A stretch of 54,038 bases of DNA from Planctomycetaceae bacterium (GCA_029243145.1 JAQWSQ010000031.1:1-54038), one strand, 5' to 3'; counted from the first letter of the stretch, positions 41,004 to 49,512 are shown. Numbers and translations are program-made. Notes: generated from the letters alone by a model not told the origin.

Positions 41004-41020
41004 GTCAGGCTGTGCCTGAC
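41004..41020. repeat. Palindromic REP-like hairpin between atpD and atpC
   Basis: GTCAGGC-TGT-GCCTGAC forms a perfect seven-base stem with a three-base loop inside TAGGTCAGGCTGTGCCTGAC. Such units resemble planctomycete REP elements. In the transcript it could attenuate or protect RNA between atpD and atpC; no U-run follows, so it is not a standard terminator. Confidence 0.65.
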
Positions 41021-41157
41021 ATTCTCAAGGTCAATATCGAGAGCGGAAAGGGGAAAGCCGAAAGCGGACAAAAGGAACACCCAATGAGCTTTGAAGGATC
41101 TCTTCTGGCAATTTGACTTTTACACTTTTTCCACTCTTTCACTTTTCGGACACTAAT

Positions 41158-41553
41158 ATGGCTGACGGAAAACTCCAACTGGTGCTGGTCACCCCGGAAA
41201 AAACGCTGCTCAACGAGCCGGCGGACTCTCTGAAGTTCCCGCTGTTCGATGGGTTGATCGGTGTTTATCCGTCACGCGCTCCGATGGTTGGCCGTCTCGG
41301 TTTTGGAGAATTGGTGATCCAATCATCAACGGGTGAGAAGTCGTATTTTATCGATGGTGGCTTTGCTCAAGTCAAAGGACACGTGATTTCCATTCTGACG
41401 AACGACGCGACCACGCTGGATGGCATTGATACCGCGGCGTTAAAAACCGAACTCGCGGAACTCACTGAGAAATCCACAACTAACGACGCCGATCAAGAAG
41501 CGAAAAATAATCGCATCAACCGCATCCAGAAGATGCTGAAACTGGCACATTAA
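41158..41553 (+). CDS. atpC: F1Fo ATP synthase subunit epsilon
   Basis: I chose the ATG at 41158 (product starts MADGKLQLVLVTPEKTLLNE), since the in-frame start 45 bases upstream adds a non-conserved hydrophobic stretch. The 131-residue protein has the N-terminal beta sandwich (LIGVYPSRAPMVGRLGFGEL, FIDGGFAQVKGHVISILT) and a C-terminal helical tail (NNRINRIQKMLKLA). It closes the operon in the order atpZ-I-B-E-F-H-A-G-D-C. Confidence 0.93.
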   Translation: MADGKLQLVLVTPEKTLLNEPADSLKFPLFDGLIGVYPSRAPMVGRLGFGELVIQSSTGEKSYFIDGGFAQVKGHVISILTNDATTLDGIDTAALKTELAELTEKSTTNDADQEAKNNRINRIQKMLKLAH

Positions 41554-41862
41554 AGCCAATGCTCGAACGCGGTGCTCAGTTTGGAGTGACTGGTGAGAAG
41601 TAGAGCCGATTCAAATCGAATCTTGATTGTGTCTTAAAACAATCATAGCCTGATAGCTGAACATTTTCTTTCCATCGTTCGGGATCAGGTAATCTCAATT
41701 CATGTCAACGACTGATCCTCTCACCGAAGACGCTTCCTTCGCAGTAACACTCAGCGTGATCGATTCGTGTAACCGCAAATATGCCGCGTCTCTAGCGCAC
41801 GCAGCTCAGAGAATGGAGCTGCAATGTCGAGGCTGGTAAGTTCGAATATCAGGAACCAACTC
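41554..41862. other. Intergenic stretch after ATP synthase operon
   Basis: No clear terminator or RNA gene is seen. A 45-codon frame from an ATG at 41702 (MSTTDPLTEDASF...) to a TAA at 41837 is open but has no recognisable feature; I give it little weight. Confidence 0.4.
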
Positions 41863-42607
41863 ATGGACGAACATGTCAAAACAAAAAATGGGATTCGGCT
41901 CTGGCCACTCGTCCTGTTGATGGTCGCTGTGATACTTCTCGGTCTGGGACTGCCGATATCGTCACAGCAGGCTCGCCGAAGAACTGAGAGCCGCTGGGTG
42001 TCTTGTCGAGATGACTCATTACAAGCGGGTTCCAGTAACCGGCCCCACCGCTCCAAAAAGCCCCTTTGGAGGAACTTCCTACCACGATGCCTCGACGCTT
42101 CCCGCTTACATCGACAAGCTGAAGTTGTCGATTGCCGTCAGGCGCATCAAACGGATTGTGATCAATCAACGTTCAAACTTGTCAACGGTTCTCCCGTTGC
42201 TCAGTTCTTTAGAGGAACTGGAAGGATTATCATGTTACTCGGCCCCATTAACAGATGCCGACATTCAGGAGATTCTACGCGGAACTCACGTCACGAATCT
42301 CTCCATCGGTGAAGTGAAACTTCCCAGAACGGAACTTCGCTGGTTGAATCAGGAGGGGATAAAGTTTCTCCTCGTTCGTCGAACGAACTTCTCGAATCCC
42401 GCCATCGCGAATCTGCCACTCTCTGTCCAGCACTTCAATGCGGAACGAACTCGAATCAACGATGATGGTCTCGATTCGTTCGTCCGTCTGACAAATCTGA
42501 CCAGTCTCAAATTGAAACGAACGCCATGTACTGCCGCAGGAATCGAAGATCTGCGTCAAAAAATGCCGTGGTGTAAAATCGAGTGGGCGCCATTGAAGCG
42601 TCCGTAG
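41863..42607 (+). pseudogene. Leucine-rich-repeat membrane-anchored protein, frameshifted
   Basis: The ATG at 41863 (AGGA upstream) opens a short cytoplasmic head and one membrane helix (LWPLVLLMVAVILLGLGL) ending ISSQQA. The continuation is in the next frame: SRLAEELRAAGCLVEMTHYKRV, then several LRR-like units (for example LTNLTSLKLKRTPCTAAGIEDL) to a TAG at 42605-42607. One surplus base between about 41960 and 41975 explains the break, and no homopolymer is there. Planctomycetes carry many such one-helix LRR proteins of unknown role. If frame 2 alone is translated (ATG at 42011), it makes a 198-residue soluble LRR fragment. Confidence 0.6.
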
Positions 42608-42756
42608 TCAATGATACCAGTCGTTAACAATTGAATTTCGTTTCGATAAATATTTTGAGGCATGGACTCAACCTCGAACAATGAACCAAAACCACTATCG
42701 AGTATTTGCCGGGATGTGCTGTCCCAGCCTTCGAATATTGATGGCTTATTCGCTAC

Positions 42757-44154
42757 CTACCACAACCCTGCGTTGTGATCGATTTGTAGCCATTCTCCTG
42801 CGGTGTTACCTAATACGGCGGCTCCCAATGCGAACGAGCGGTCGTCGTGATGGACGCCATCCTGATAATGGTCGATGCGGCAGCGTCCCGACGGACTTTG
42901 CTTGAGTAACAGCGACGCCAATTCGGTCTCCAGATCATCACGGTGGTCGGCATCTTCGATCTGTCCACAATTGGCAGGCCAAGCGATTTGTTGTTGCAGA
43001 ATGACCCGCCTGAGAGCGATGGCGAGGGCGTGATTGCCTTGTCCGCCTGCGAAGTTGAAACGTCGGACATCATATTGTGATTCATACCGCTGAATCGTGC
43101 CGACCATCTGGTATTCATCGAGAATGAAGGTCACGCGATGGAAGTTCTGGGCGACGTTGGCAATCCAGTCATCGACCCACTGCACTCGAGTCGGACGGTC
43201 GGGTGTCGGTCGTCGAACATCCATGCGATCAATGATGAGTTTGTTGTCCTCCCAGTGAATGAGTACGCCCACGGTGAGGTCGTGTTTCTCTGCATAGTCA
43301 ATGGCGGCAATATAGGATCGATGCGGTTGGCCAGCCTGTTGAGAAGATAAGGAAATATCGCGACAGGATTCGACTTCAGCCAATGTCAGGAATTCACCGT
43401 CGGAATGTTGCCATTGGTTGAGCCATAAACGACGAAAGACGGGATCGGGTAACATCCGGCGTTGTTCTTCCAGCCAATCGTCCCGAATCCAGGGAGCCTG
43501 CGGGCCATCGAGCGTCGAAAAATACCAAAGATTACTTTCCTGGGCCATCTCCCGAATTTCCCACTGCCAACCGCGACCGACGCCTGCGTTGCTCAAGATG
43601 GCTAACAGACAATCTGGCTTCTTAGCCGCCGAAGAAAGCAACGAATACCACAAATCCGGTTTCGACCAGTGACAGAGTTCATCGCAGATGATGAAATCGG
43701 GCAGGACGCCGTAAGAGGAACCGACATCGGAGGTGATGATCTTCAGTTGGCTACCGGTTTCACGATTACGAATGACCTCTTTTTGAAAGTCGAGAGGCTC
43801 GAAAATCTCTGGGTTCCAGTTTGCAAGCCGAAATAAGGCATCGCGAATCAGAGCCGCTTGATCGGAGTCTGCTGCCGCAGCCAATCCGATCAGCCCCGGT
43901 CGTCCATACAGGAGAATCCAACCGAGTTGAAGTGCCATGTCGGAAGTCTTGGAATGACCTCGCGGGCGTTCGATCCACGCACGTTGAATCGGATGTTCTA
44001 CGGTTTGGCCACTCAGTTTTTTCCAACCGGGATCAAGAACCGAAAAATCGTCCGCTTGCCAGGGTTCTAATAGTTCCGGGAGCGGCTTAAGTTCCTGCCG
44101 ATCATTCTCAATTTGAATGGTCTGACGAAAGATCGCCGGACTTTTTCTCATCAT
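42757..44154 (-). CDS. Terminase large subunit-like protein (ATPase plus nuclease)
   Basis: About 465 residues from the ATG pair at 44154/44151; the frame is open to 44235, but that upstream part is the alternate frame of the conserved end of the preceding gene. The ATPase half has an atypical Walker A ERPRGHSKTSDMA and Walker B LPDFIICDELCHW (Asp-Glu). The C-terminal half looks like an RNase-H-type nuclease: acidic residues in AAIDYAEKHDLTVG, FILDEYQM and HHDDRSFALGAAVLG. This is the architecture of phage packaging motors. No portal, capsid or tail gene follows; the downstream neighbour is the LRR gene on the other strand, so it is an orphan or domesticated terminase. Confidence 0.8.
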   Translation of the reverse strand: MMRKSPAIFRQTIQIENDRQELKPLPELLEPWQADDFSVLDPGWKKLSGQTVEHPIQRAWIERPRGHSKTSDMALQLGWILLYGRPGLIGLAAAADSDQAALIRDALFRLANWNPEIFEPLDFQKEVIRNRETGSQLKIITSDVGSSYGVLPDFIICDELCHWSKPDLWYSLLSSAAKKPDCLLAILSNAGVGRGWQWEIREMAQESNLWYFSTLDGPQAPWIRDDWLEEQRRMLPDPVFRRLWLNQWQHSDGEFLTLAEVESCRDISLSSQQAGQPHRSYIAAIDYAEKHDLTVGVLIHWEDNKLIIDRMDVRRPTPDRPTRVQWVDDWIANVAQNFHRVTFILDEYQMVGTIQRYESQYDVRRFNFAGGQGNHALAIALRRVILQQQIAWPANCGQIEDADHRDDLETELASLLLKQSPSGRCRIDHYQDGVHHDDRSFALGAAVLGNTAGEWLQIDHNAGLW

Positions 44155-44698
44155 CCGTCGATTCAGTTCTATTTTCAAATTCAGACGGTGGATCAAGTCC
44201 CAGCGTGTCCGCCAGTTCCAGGAGTTCTTCATCACTCAAGTCCTCAAAATTCTGTTTTTCATTCGTGTCCTGCTTGTCAGAATGACCACACCAGCCGGGA
44301 GGCGGATGGTGTTTCAGCCAAAATGTTTGTGCGGTCACGCTGCCTTTCATGGCCGACTGATAGAGTGCCGAGACGACGTTCTGACTGAGCGATTGATCGA
44401 TCTCTTGCCAGAGCCTGCGGAACTCGTCGTCCTGGTTGAGGGTCTCAGCGACATCACTCATAGAGAGAAATAACTTCTGACAGACCATCGTGGGGGACGC
44501 GCCCTTCGCCATCCAAGTCAGGAAGAGTTCGCGTTGGTCTTCAGAAAGGAGTTGGGAGGTCGTTCGAGAGTCAGTTTTTTTGGGAGTGGCTGGTTTTCGT
44601 TTTGCGGTACGTTTCCCGGTTGTCGAAGATGTAGTAGATGGGTTCCGCGAAGCGACTTTTTTCGTGGGTTTCTTTCGAGATGAGCATTTCTTTGCCAT
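44108..44698 (-). CDS. Small-terminase-like DNA-binding protein with basic N-terminus
   Basis: I chose the ATG at 44698, with GGAGGAGGA about ten bases upstream, over the open frame to 44920. The 196-residue product has a Lys/Arg/Ser/Thr-rich N-terminal tail (residues 1-50), a helix-turn-helix-type core (LSEDQRELFLTWMAKGASPT and SMSDVAETLNQDDEFRRLWQ), and VSALYQSAMKGSVTAQTFWLKHHPPPGW, typical of small terminase/phage HTH proteins, then an acidic tail. It lies directly before the large-terminase gene and overlaps it by about 47 bases. Its first 128 bases overprint the 3' end of the GNAT frame. Confidence 0.65.
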   Translation of the reverse strand: MAKKCSSRKKPTKKVASRNPSTTSSTTGKRTAKRKPATPKKTDSRTTSQLLSEDQRELFLTWMAKGASPTMVCQKLFLSMSDVAETLNQDDEFRRLWQEIDQSLSQNVVSALYQSAMKGSVTAQTFWLKHHPPPGWCGHSDKQDTNEKQNFEDLSDEELLELADTLGLDPPSEFENRTESTDDEKKSGDLSSDHSN

Positions 44699-45813
44699 GT
44701 TGACGGCGTCCTCCTCCATAAACTCCAGAATGTGCGTTTCGCGGACGGTCTTGGGCCGTTGTATAGCCGACTCGGGTAAATCCCGCTTTTTCAAAAAACG
44801 GGTTGATCCATCCCATTTGAGCCTGTGCCTCAATCCACGGACGGGGTGCGAGTTGGCAACTTCGTTGAACAAAACTGCTGGCGATTCCTGCGCCACGATA
44901 AGCGGGATGTATGACGACACGCGACAGCATGAACAATTGGCGGTCGAGAGCCTTCATCGTCAAACTATTCGATTTTCCGCGCAGTCCAAAAAAACGATTT
45001 CGTTGTGATAATGAACCGGGAGCCGAAGTGAAAACACAGATTCCCACGGGAGTTTCTGCGTGCCAAAGCAAATTCACGAACCGGACGAATCCGACGTTGT
45101 GGCTGCGGTAATGCCACCGAGCAAAGTACGGCCAGTCGCTTTTCGTTCCGGTGGTGAGTTCGAATTCTGCGAGCAAGCGGCCACTTTTTTTTACACTGGC
45201 CATGAGTGATTTGAATTTCACCACCCAGATCACATTCGATGTGCAGGTCGGGTTGCAGTTCTTCCAACATGTCTTGATGTGTCGTTGCCAGTAAGAAACC
45301 AATCTGCTGACGTGTTGCCAATTTACGGATGTTACAGGCAATCACTCTCGCCAGGACACGATCAAGAGTCGCCGTGAATTCGTCTGCCATTAACCAGTCT
45401 GGCTGGAGCGCCAGTCCTTTTGCCAAGCGGTACCGATAGCGTTGGCCGTCACTCAGCTCGGCGGGTGTTCGCAGCATCAATTGAGCTTCGCTCAGCCCGC
45501 ATAATGACAACCATTGCATCGTTTCGTTGAAAGGACACTCCAATCCGTCAATCAAAGGCAGTGATCCTAAATCGAGATCGTCGATGTTAACGACATTTTG
45601 AAGTTGTGCGGCAACGGCTCGCATTAAGGATGACTTGCCGGAACCTGAAGACCCCATAAAACAAACTACTTGGCCAACTTCAATGGGCAGGTCAACATTT
45701 TCGGCAATGACATTTTTGCCAGTTTCAAAATCGATGCCAAAATGGCTCATCACCATTGCGGTATGTGTTGTCTGAGTTTTCGGTAGAAAATCATAGGTGA
45801 CAGAAACTTCCAT
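44571..45813 (-). CDS. ABC-type ATPase joined to a Mom-like GNAT domain across an A8 frame change
   Basis: From the ATG at 45813 (AGGA upstream) frame 1 encodes an ABC ATPase: Walker A MGSSGSGKSS, signature LSDGQRYRYRLAKGL, Walker B DWLMADEF, H-switch TTHQD. The reading continues sensibly only in the next frame after a run of eight A (45192-45185, minus strand): SGRLLAEFELTTGTKSDWPY, then a GNAT domain with VVIHPAYRGAGIASSFVQ, ending at 44571. With seven A the two halves form one roughly 413-residue protein; as written frame 1 runs on to a junk tail ending at 44965. Explanations are a one-base insertion, a sequencing error, or transcriptional slippage. The HYRS and PxYRGxGIAS motifs recall phage Mom DNA-modifying GNATs. 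Confidence 0.7.
45185..45192 (-). other. A8 homopolymer at the ABC/GNAT junction
   Basis: On the coding strand the codons read TGT AAA AAA AAG in the ATPase frame and GTA AAA AAA AGT in the GNAT frame. Loss of one A, or RNA polymerase slippage on the tract, fuses the two domains in frame. Confidence 0.7.
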
Positions 45814-45836
45814 CGGCAATCCTTTGCTGAGGTAGG

Positions 45837-45850
45837 AATTAGCAATTGGT
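45837..45850. repeat. AATTAGCAATTGGT dispersed repeat, copy 2
   Basis: An exact copy of the 14-base motif at 40967-40980, followed by AATTAGCAA. It lies in the 77-base spacer between the ParB-like and ABC-ATPase genes, which also breaks the otherwise tight gene spacing of that cluster. Confidence 0.5.
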
Positions 45851-45890
45851 AATTAGCAACTCGGAATGAGTGATTTGTGGCCCATACTTC

Positions 45891-46487
45891 TTACGTCCTC
45901 GGTGGGCGAATGTGGGGTTGTAAGTTTTGTTCTGCCAGAAATTGATCGAGCAGCGGTCGGAAATTTTCCCACTCTTCATCAATCACTTCGAATGAAACTC
46001 GATAGGCGGCTTGTTCTCCATCAGATGCGGAATCCGTTGAAAAACCGTCGTCAGGGCTAAGTGAAAGATGTTGCAACTGCTTCTCATCGAACCCAGTGAG
46101 AGAAACATCCATATTCTCCAGCTCTGCCAAGTCCGTCATCAGGTCCGACAGTTTTTCGACATCCCATTCGCCACCAACATTCGGGTTGTTGAGAGTCACA
46201 TTAAGAGCCTGTTCTCGTTCCAATGGTAAGTCGAGCACAATGACATCAAGCTCTTTGACGCCTTCTTCCTTCAGGATGCTGAGTCGTTGATGCCCCGAGA
46301 CAACATGTCCTGTGCGACGATTCCAAACCACCGGTTGAACCAGGTTAAATTCCTCCAAGGATCTTTTCAGTCGTTTGTAACCCTCCATTCCCGGCTTGAG
46401 TTCGACGCGCGGATTATAGGGGGCCGGTAAGAGCCGATCGACGGGGATTTGTTCGATCAGTAGTTGATGAGTGACAGGTTCATTCAT
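45891..46487 (-). CDS. ParB/Srx-fold nuclease-domain protein
   Basis: The 198-residue protein has the ParB N-terminal fold: VDRLLPAPYNPRVELKPGM, a helix KRLKRSLEEFNLVQPVVW, and the motif RTGHVVSGHQRLSIL, where GHQR corresponds to the GERR nucleotide-binding box of ParB. There is no HTH or C-terminal dimer domain of chromosomal ParB and no parA nearby, so it is the phage/modification-associated kind of ParB-like protein. Its start overlaps the stop of the HTH gene by four bases. It may supply a nucleotide switch or nuclease to the terminase-type module. Confidence 0.85.
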   Translation of the reverse strand: MNEPVTHQLLIEQIPVDRLLPAPYNPRVELKPGMEGYKRLKRSLEEFNLVQPVVWNRRTGHVVSGHQRLSILKEEGVKELDVIVLDLPLEREQALNVTLNNPNVGGEWDVEKLSDLMTDLAELENMDVSLTGFDEKQLQHLSLSPDDGFSTDSASDGEQAAYRVSFEVIDEEWENFRPLLDQFLAEQNLQPHIRPPRT

Positions 46488-46783
46488 GCGGATTTCTCCT
46501 TATCAGGATGAGTGCTGGGCCAATCGGACGATTCGCGAAATGTGTTTTGCATTTCAGAACGTAATTGGTTCAGGATGCGATAGACGTGTCCACGGTCACA
46601 CCCGAGTGCCAAGCCGATCTGCTCGTAAGACCACCCCGCTTGTTCTCGCAGCACCCACGCTGCTAGGTCTCGCCATTTTGAGGGATCGCTTTTGATGAAA
46701 TGAGATTCGATCAGATTCCAGAATTCGGGGGGATCTTTTCGGGGGAGAACAACTTTGTTGCCTTCTTGGTTCATGATGGACAT
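46484..46783 (-). CDS. Helix-turn-helix protein heading the terminase module
   Basis: The 99-residue protein has a central HTH, WVLREQAGWSYEQIGLALGC followed by DRGHVYRILNQLRSEM, similar to sigma-70 region 4 or Trp-repressor-type folds. It is the first gene of the minus-strand cluster and sits next to an inverted repeat (46867-46902), so it may regulate its own operon. The overlap with the ParB-like gene (ATGA) indicates coupled translation. Confidence 0.7.
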   Translation of the reverse strand: MSIMNQEGNKVVLPRKDPPEFWNLIESHFIKSDPSKWRDLAAWVLREQAGWSYEQIGLALGCDRGHVYRILNQLRSEMQNTFRESSDWPSTHPDKEKSA

Positions 46784-46866
46784 GTCAGTCTTCTTCTTTC
46801 TCTAAAATTGTACGAGACCGCAGTCTCTATAATGACTCGACTTGTTGCGCAACAGCCCCCCTCAAT

Positions 46867-46902
46867 CGAGTGGTGTTGCTCTATAACTCTTAGAGCCACT
46901 CG
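46867..46902. promoter_or_regulatory. Interrupted inverted repeat upstream of HTH-ParB-terminase cluster
   Basis: CGAGTGG (46867-46873) pairs with CCACTCG (46896-46902), and inside it CTCTA (46879-46883) pairs with TAGAG (46891-46895), with a five-base bulge TGTTG on one side. It lies 84 bases upstream of the HTH gene start. A partial direct echo (CTCTATAATGACTCGACTTG) lies closer to the gene. It is a candidate operator or structured leader. Confidence 0.45.
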
Positions 46903-47138
46903 ACTTAAACGAAAGGGAATTTCTGGAAACATATTGCGCATTTCGGTGGGAGACGGACGATTGAGTCTGACTCTGGTACGCAACTTCACCAAGAGAAAAA
47001 CGGCTTGAAGAGAAAATATTCAAGACTCTCAATGGTGTGGAACTGTTTGAGAATGAGTCAGTGGCTATACTGATGATCTACATAAAAATATGATCTACAC
47101 TTCTGGTCGATCCAGCAGTGGCACCCACTCATCTCTTC

Positions 47139-48179
47139 ATGACCAAACCATTCGAACGATATTCCAAACAGGTACTTTTCCGAGGAATCGGCGAAGATCG
47201 TCAACGTACACTGTCTGAGAAGAAGGTGTTGTTGTGTGGCTGTGGCGCGTTGGGGACAGTCATCGCCGATCACTTGACGCGGGCTGGAGTGGGACACTTA
47301 GTGATTGTCGACCGGGATTTTGTGGAACTCTCCAACCTTCAGCGGCAGGTTCTGTATGACGAGCAAGATGTGGGACAACGGCTTCCCAAATCGATTGCCG
47401 CTGCCAACAAACTTAAACGCATCAACAGTTCGATCACGATTGAATCGGTCGTGGCTGATATTGATGCTGGGAATATTGAGTCTCTTGCTCAAGATTGCGA
47501 CTTGATTCTTGATGGGACCGATAACTTTGAAGTCCGCTTTTTGATCAACGATGTTTCGCTCGAACTTGGGATTCCTTGGATCTACACCGGTTGTATCGGA
47601 AGTCACGGCCAGATTATGCCCGTCTTTCCTGGTGAGACGGCCTGCCTGCGCTGTTTGATGGATGATGTTCCCGAGCCGGGATCGACAGAGACTTGCGACA
47701 CGGCGGGAGTTCTCGGACCTGCCGTCAATATCATTGCCTCTTATGAGTCTGTCTTGGCCTTGAAAATTCTGACCGATCAGCGTGAACTTGTCCCACCGGT
47801 GATGACGGTCATCGATGTCTGGGATGCATCTTGGCGAGAAATGAAGTTAGGTTCACTTCGTGAAGACTCGAATTGCCCCGCCTGCCAGCAAGGTCGGCGA
47901 GATTGGTTGCGGGGTGGTCGTGGTTCACAGAGCACGGTGCTCTGTGGTCGCAATGCCGTTCAGGTAATCCCGGAACAAAAACGATTACTTTCTCTCGACG
48001 AATTATCTAGCAAGCTTTCCACCTCTGGAACGGTCACCGGGAACCCGTATCTCATCAAGTTCGCACCGACCGAGTCGGATCACGAATTGACCATCTTTAA
48101 GGATGGTCGGGCCATTGTGCAGGGCACAGAAGATCTCGCCGAGGCTCGCAGTTTGTATTCACGATATATTGGGGCTTGA
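47139..48179 (+). CDS. ThiF/MoeB/HesA-family ubiquitin-like activating enzyme
   Basis: From the ATG at 47139 the protein has 346 residues (a GTG at 47118 is an alternative). It shows the E1-like fold: nucleotide loop CGCGALGTVIADHL, the adenylation arginine in NLQRQVLYDEQDVG, the catalytic Cys region STETCDTAGVLGP, and two zinc CxxC pairs (CLRC and CPAC). Such enzymes adenylate the C-terminal Gly of ThiS/MoaD-type sulfur carriers. No carrier gene is adjacent. A C-terminal extension after the zinc site carries a short ubiquitin-like or rhodanese-unlike beta region of unknown role. The gene may co-transcribe with the YkgJ-type gene 61 bases downstream. Confidence 0.88.
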   Translation: MTKPFERYSKQVLFRGIGEDRQRTLSEKKVLLCGCGALGTVIADHLTRAGVGHLVIVDRDFVELSNLQRQVLYDEQDVGQRLPKSIAAANKLKRINSSITIESVVADIDAGNIESLAQDCDLILDGTDNFEVRFLINDVSLELGIPWIYTGCIGSHGQIMPVFPGETACLRCLMDDVPEPGSTETCDTAGVLGPAVNIIASYESVLALKILTDQRELVPPVMTVIDVWDASWREMKLGSLREDSNCPACQQGRRDWLRGGRGSQSTVLCGRNAVQVIPEQKRLLSLDELSSKLSTSGTVTGNPYLIKFAPTESDHELTIFKDGRAIVQGTEDLAEARSLYSRYIGA

Positions 48180-48240
48180 ATTCACTGAATTCTGGCGTTC
48201 GCCGTTCGCGGTCGCGTGCTGCAATGTCTACAATACAGAC

Positions 48241-49512
48241 ATGCCGAAATTTGATCTTCAACTTCCCACGATTCAAAACTGGTCCTGCCACAATTGTGGT
48301 GGTTGCTGTCGCCAACATTTGATTGCCATTACCGAAGATGAAAAACAACGCATCGACCGGCAAAGCTGGACGGTGAAGGATGGCATCTCTGAGAGTGTTG
48401 CAGTGGTCGAAAAGAATCCTGATTCAAAAACTCGTCCTTGGAGATTGGGGCATCAAAGCGATGGTGCTTGCGTGTTTCTTCAGGACGATGGGCTTTGTCG
48501 AATTCATGCCAAGTTCGGAGAAGACGCAAAGCCACTTGCCTGTCGGCTCTATCCTTACGCTTTTCATCCCATGGGGAACAAGATCACGGTTGGTTTGCGT
48601 TACAGTTGTCCGTCGGTCGTCGCTAACAAAGGTACCGCCGTCGCCGATCAACTTGGCGACTTGAAAAAATATGCGAAAGCCGTTGTCCCGGATCACTATA
48701 AGCAGACGCCGCCACCCAATATGACACCGAAAGAGTCGTCGCTCGATTGGTCTGATATTTTGAAAGTTGTGAGTTCCTTGGATGACGCATTCAAGGACGA
48801 AGAGACGCCCTTCACCTTACAATTATTACGAACTGTTTCCTGGGTGAATCTGCTCTCGCAATCGAGCTTTGAGAAAATTCAGGGAACGAGAATCAACGAT
48901 TTACTTGAATTATTGATTGCCGCAGCGGAAATGGAGTGGGAGGAGTTGCCGACCGAGGCGGAACGAATTTCCCGTATTGGCCGAGTGATGTTTCGGCTCA
49001 TGATTTCTGTCTACGGGCGAAAAGAGACTCAGCAGGAACTCGATTCTCCTTGGAAATCACGATTGCTATCGCTCAAGGCCACCACAAAATTTGCTTGGGG
49101 GGGAGGTCAAACACCAGAACTGTATGAAATGCTACCGCCGGTTTCTTTTGCAGAAATCGAAAACTTTGATTGCGGACTTCCTGAAGGTTTTGATGAACTG
49201 TTTCGCCGATATGTGCGAATGAAAATTCAAGGAATGCATTTTTGTGGTGCGGCGTACTATTTCTATCCAGTGACCACGGGCTTTTTCTCGCTCGCATTGA
49301 TGGTGCCGGTCACCTTGTGGCTGGCACGCTGGATCGCCATCGGGCAAGACCACGATCGAGTCACTCAAGACGATCTTGAACTGGCGATGGCCATCGCCGA
49401 CCATCATCATGGATATTCTCCCGTGTTGGGATTATCTCCGTTTCGCAAACGTGTTGAATATCTCGAATCCTTTGGCGACATCCCGAGATTGATTCTGAAT
49501 TATGCTCGATAA
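48241..49512 (+). CDS. YkgJ-type cysteine-cluster protein (putative Fe-S or zinc)
   Basis: I chose the ATG at 48241 because the protein then begins close to the cysteine cluster: WSCHNCGGCCRQHL (residues about 14-27), followed by GACVFLQDDGLCRIHAKFG and PLACRLYPYAF, the YkgJ/FliB-like signature that forms a metal or Fe-S site. The long C-terminal half (residues about 150-423) is helical and specific. The family includes a lysine N-methylase of flagellin (FliB), but no flagellar gene is nearby. It overlaps the PQQ-propeller gene by 11 bases. Confidence 0.82.
   Translation: MPKFDLQLPTIQNWSCHNCGGCCRQHLIAITEDEKQRIDRQSWTVKDGISESVAVVEKNPDSKTRPWRLGHQSDGACVFLQDDGLCRIHAKFGEDAKPLACRLYPYAFHPMGNKITVGLRYSCPSVVANKGTAVADQLGDLKKYAKAVVPDHYKQTPPPNMTPKESSLDWSDILKVVSSLDDAFKDEETPFTLQLLRTVSWVNLLSQSSFEKIQGTRINDLLELLIAAAEMEWEELPTEAERISRIGRVMFRLMISVYGRKETQQELDSPWKSRLLSLKATTKFAWGGGQTPELYEMLPPVSFAEIENFDCGLPEGFDELFRRYVRMKIQGMHFCGAAYYFYPVTTGFFSLALMVPVTLWLARWIAIGQDHDRVTQDDLELAMAIADHHHGYSPVLGLSPFRKRVEYLESFGDIPRLILNYAR

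Noticed and set aside
45185..45192. Classical -1 ribosomal frameshift at A-AAA-AAG
   Set aside because: The shift needed between the ATPase and GNAT frames is +1 (or -2), which a -1 slip at this heptamer would not give; mutation or transcriptional slippage fits better.
42757..46783. Complete prophage
   Set aside because: Only terminase, ParB-like, ABC-GNAT and HTH genes are present; no integrase, portal, capsid, tail or lysis gene was found in the window.
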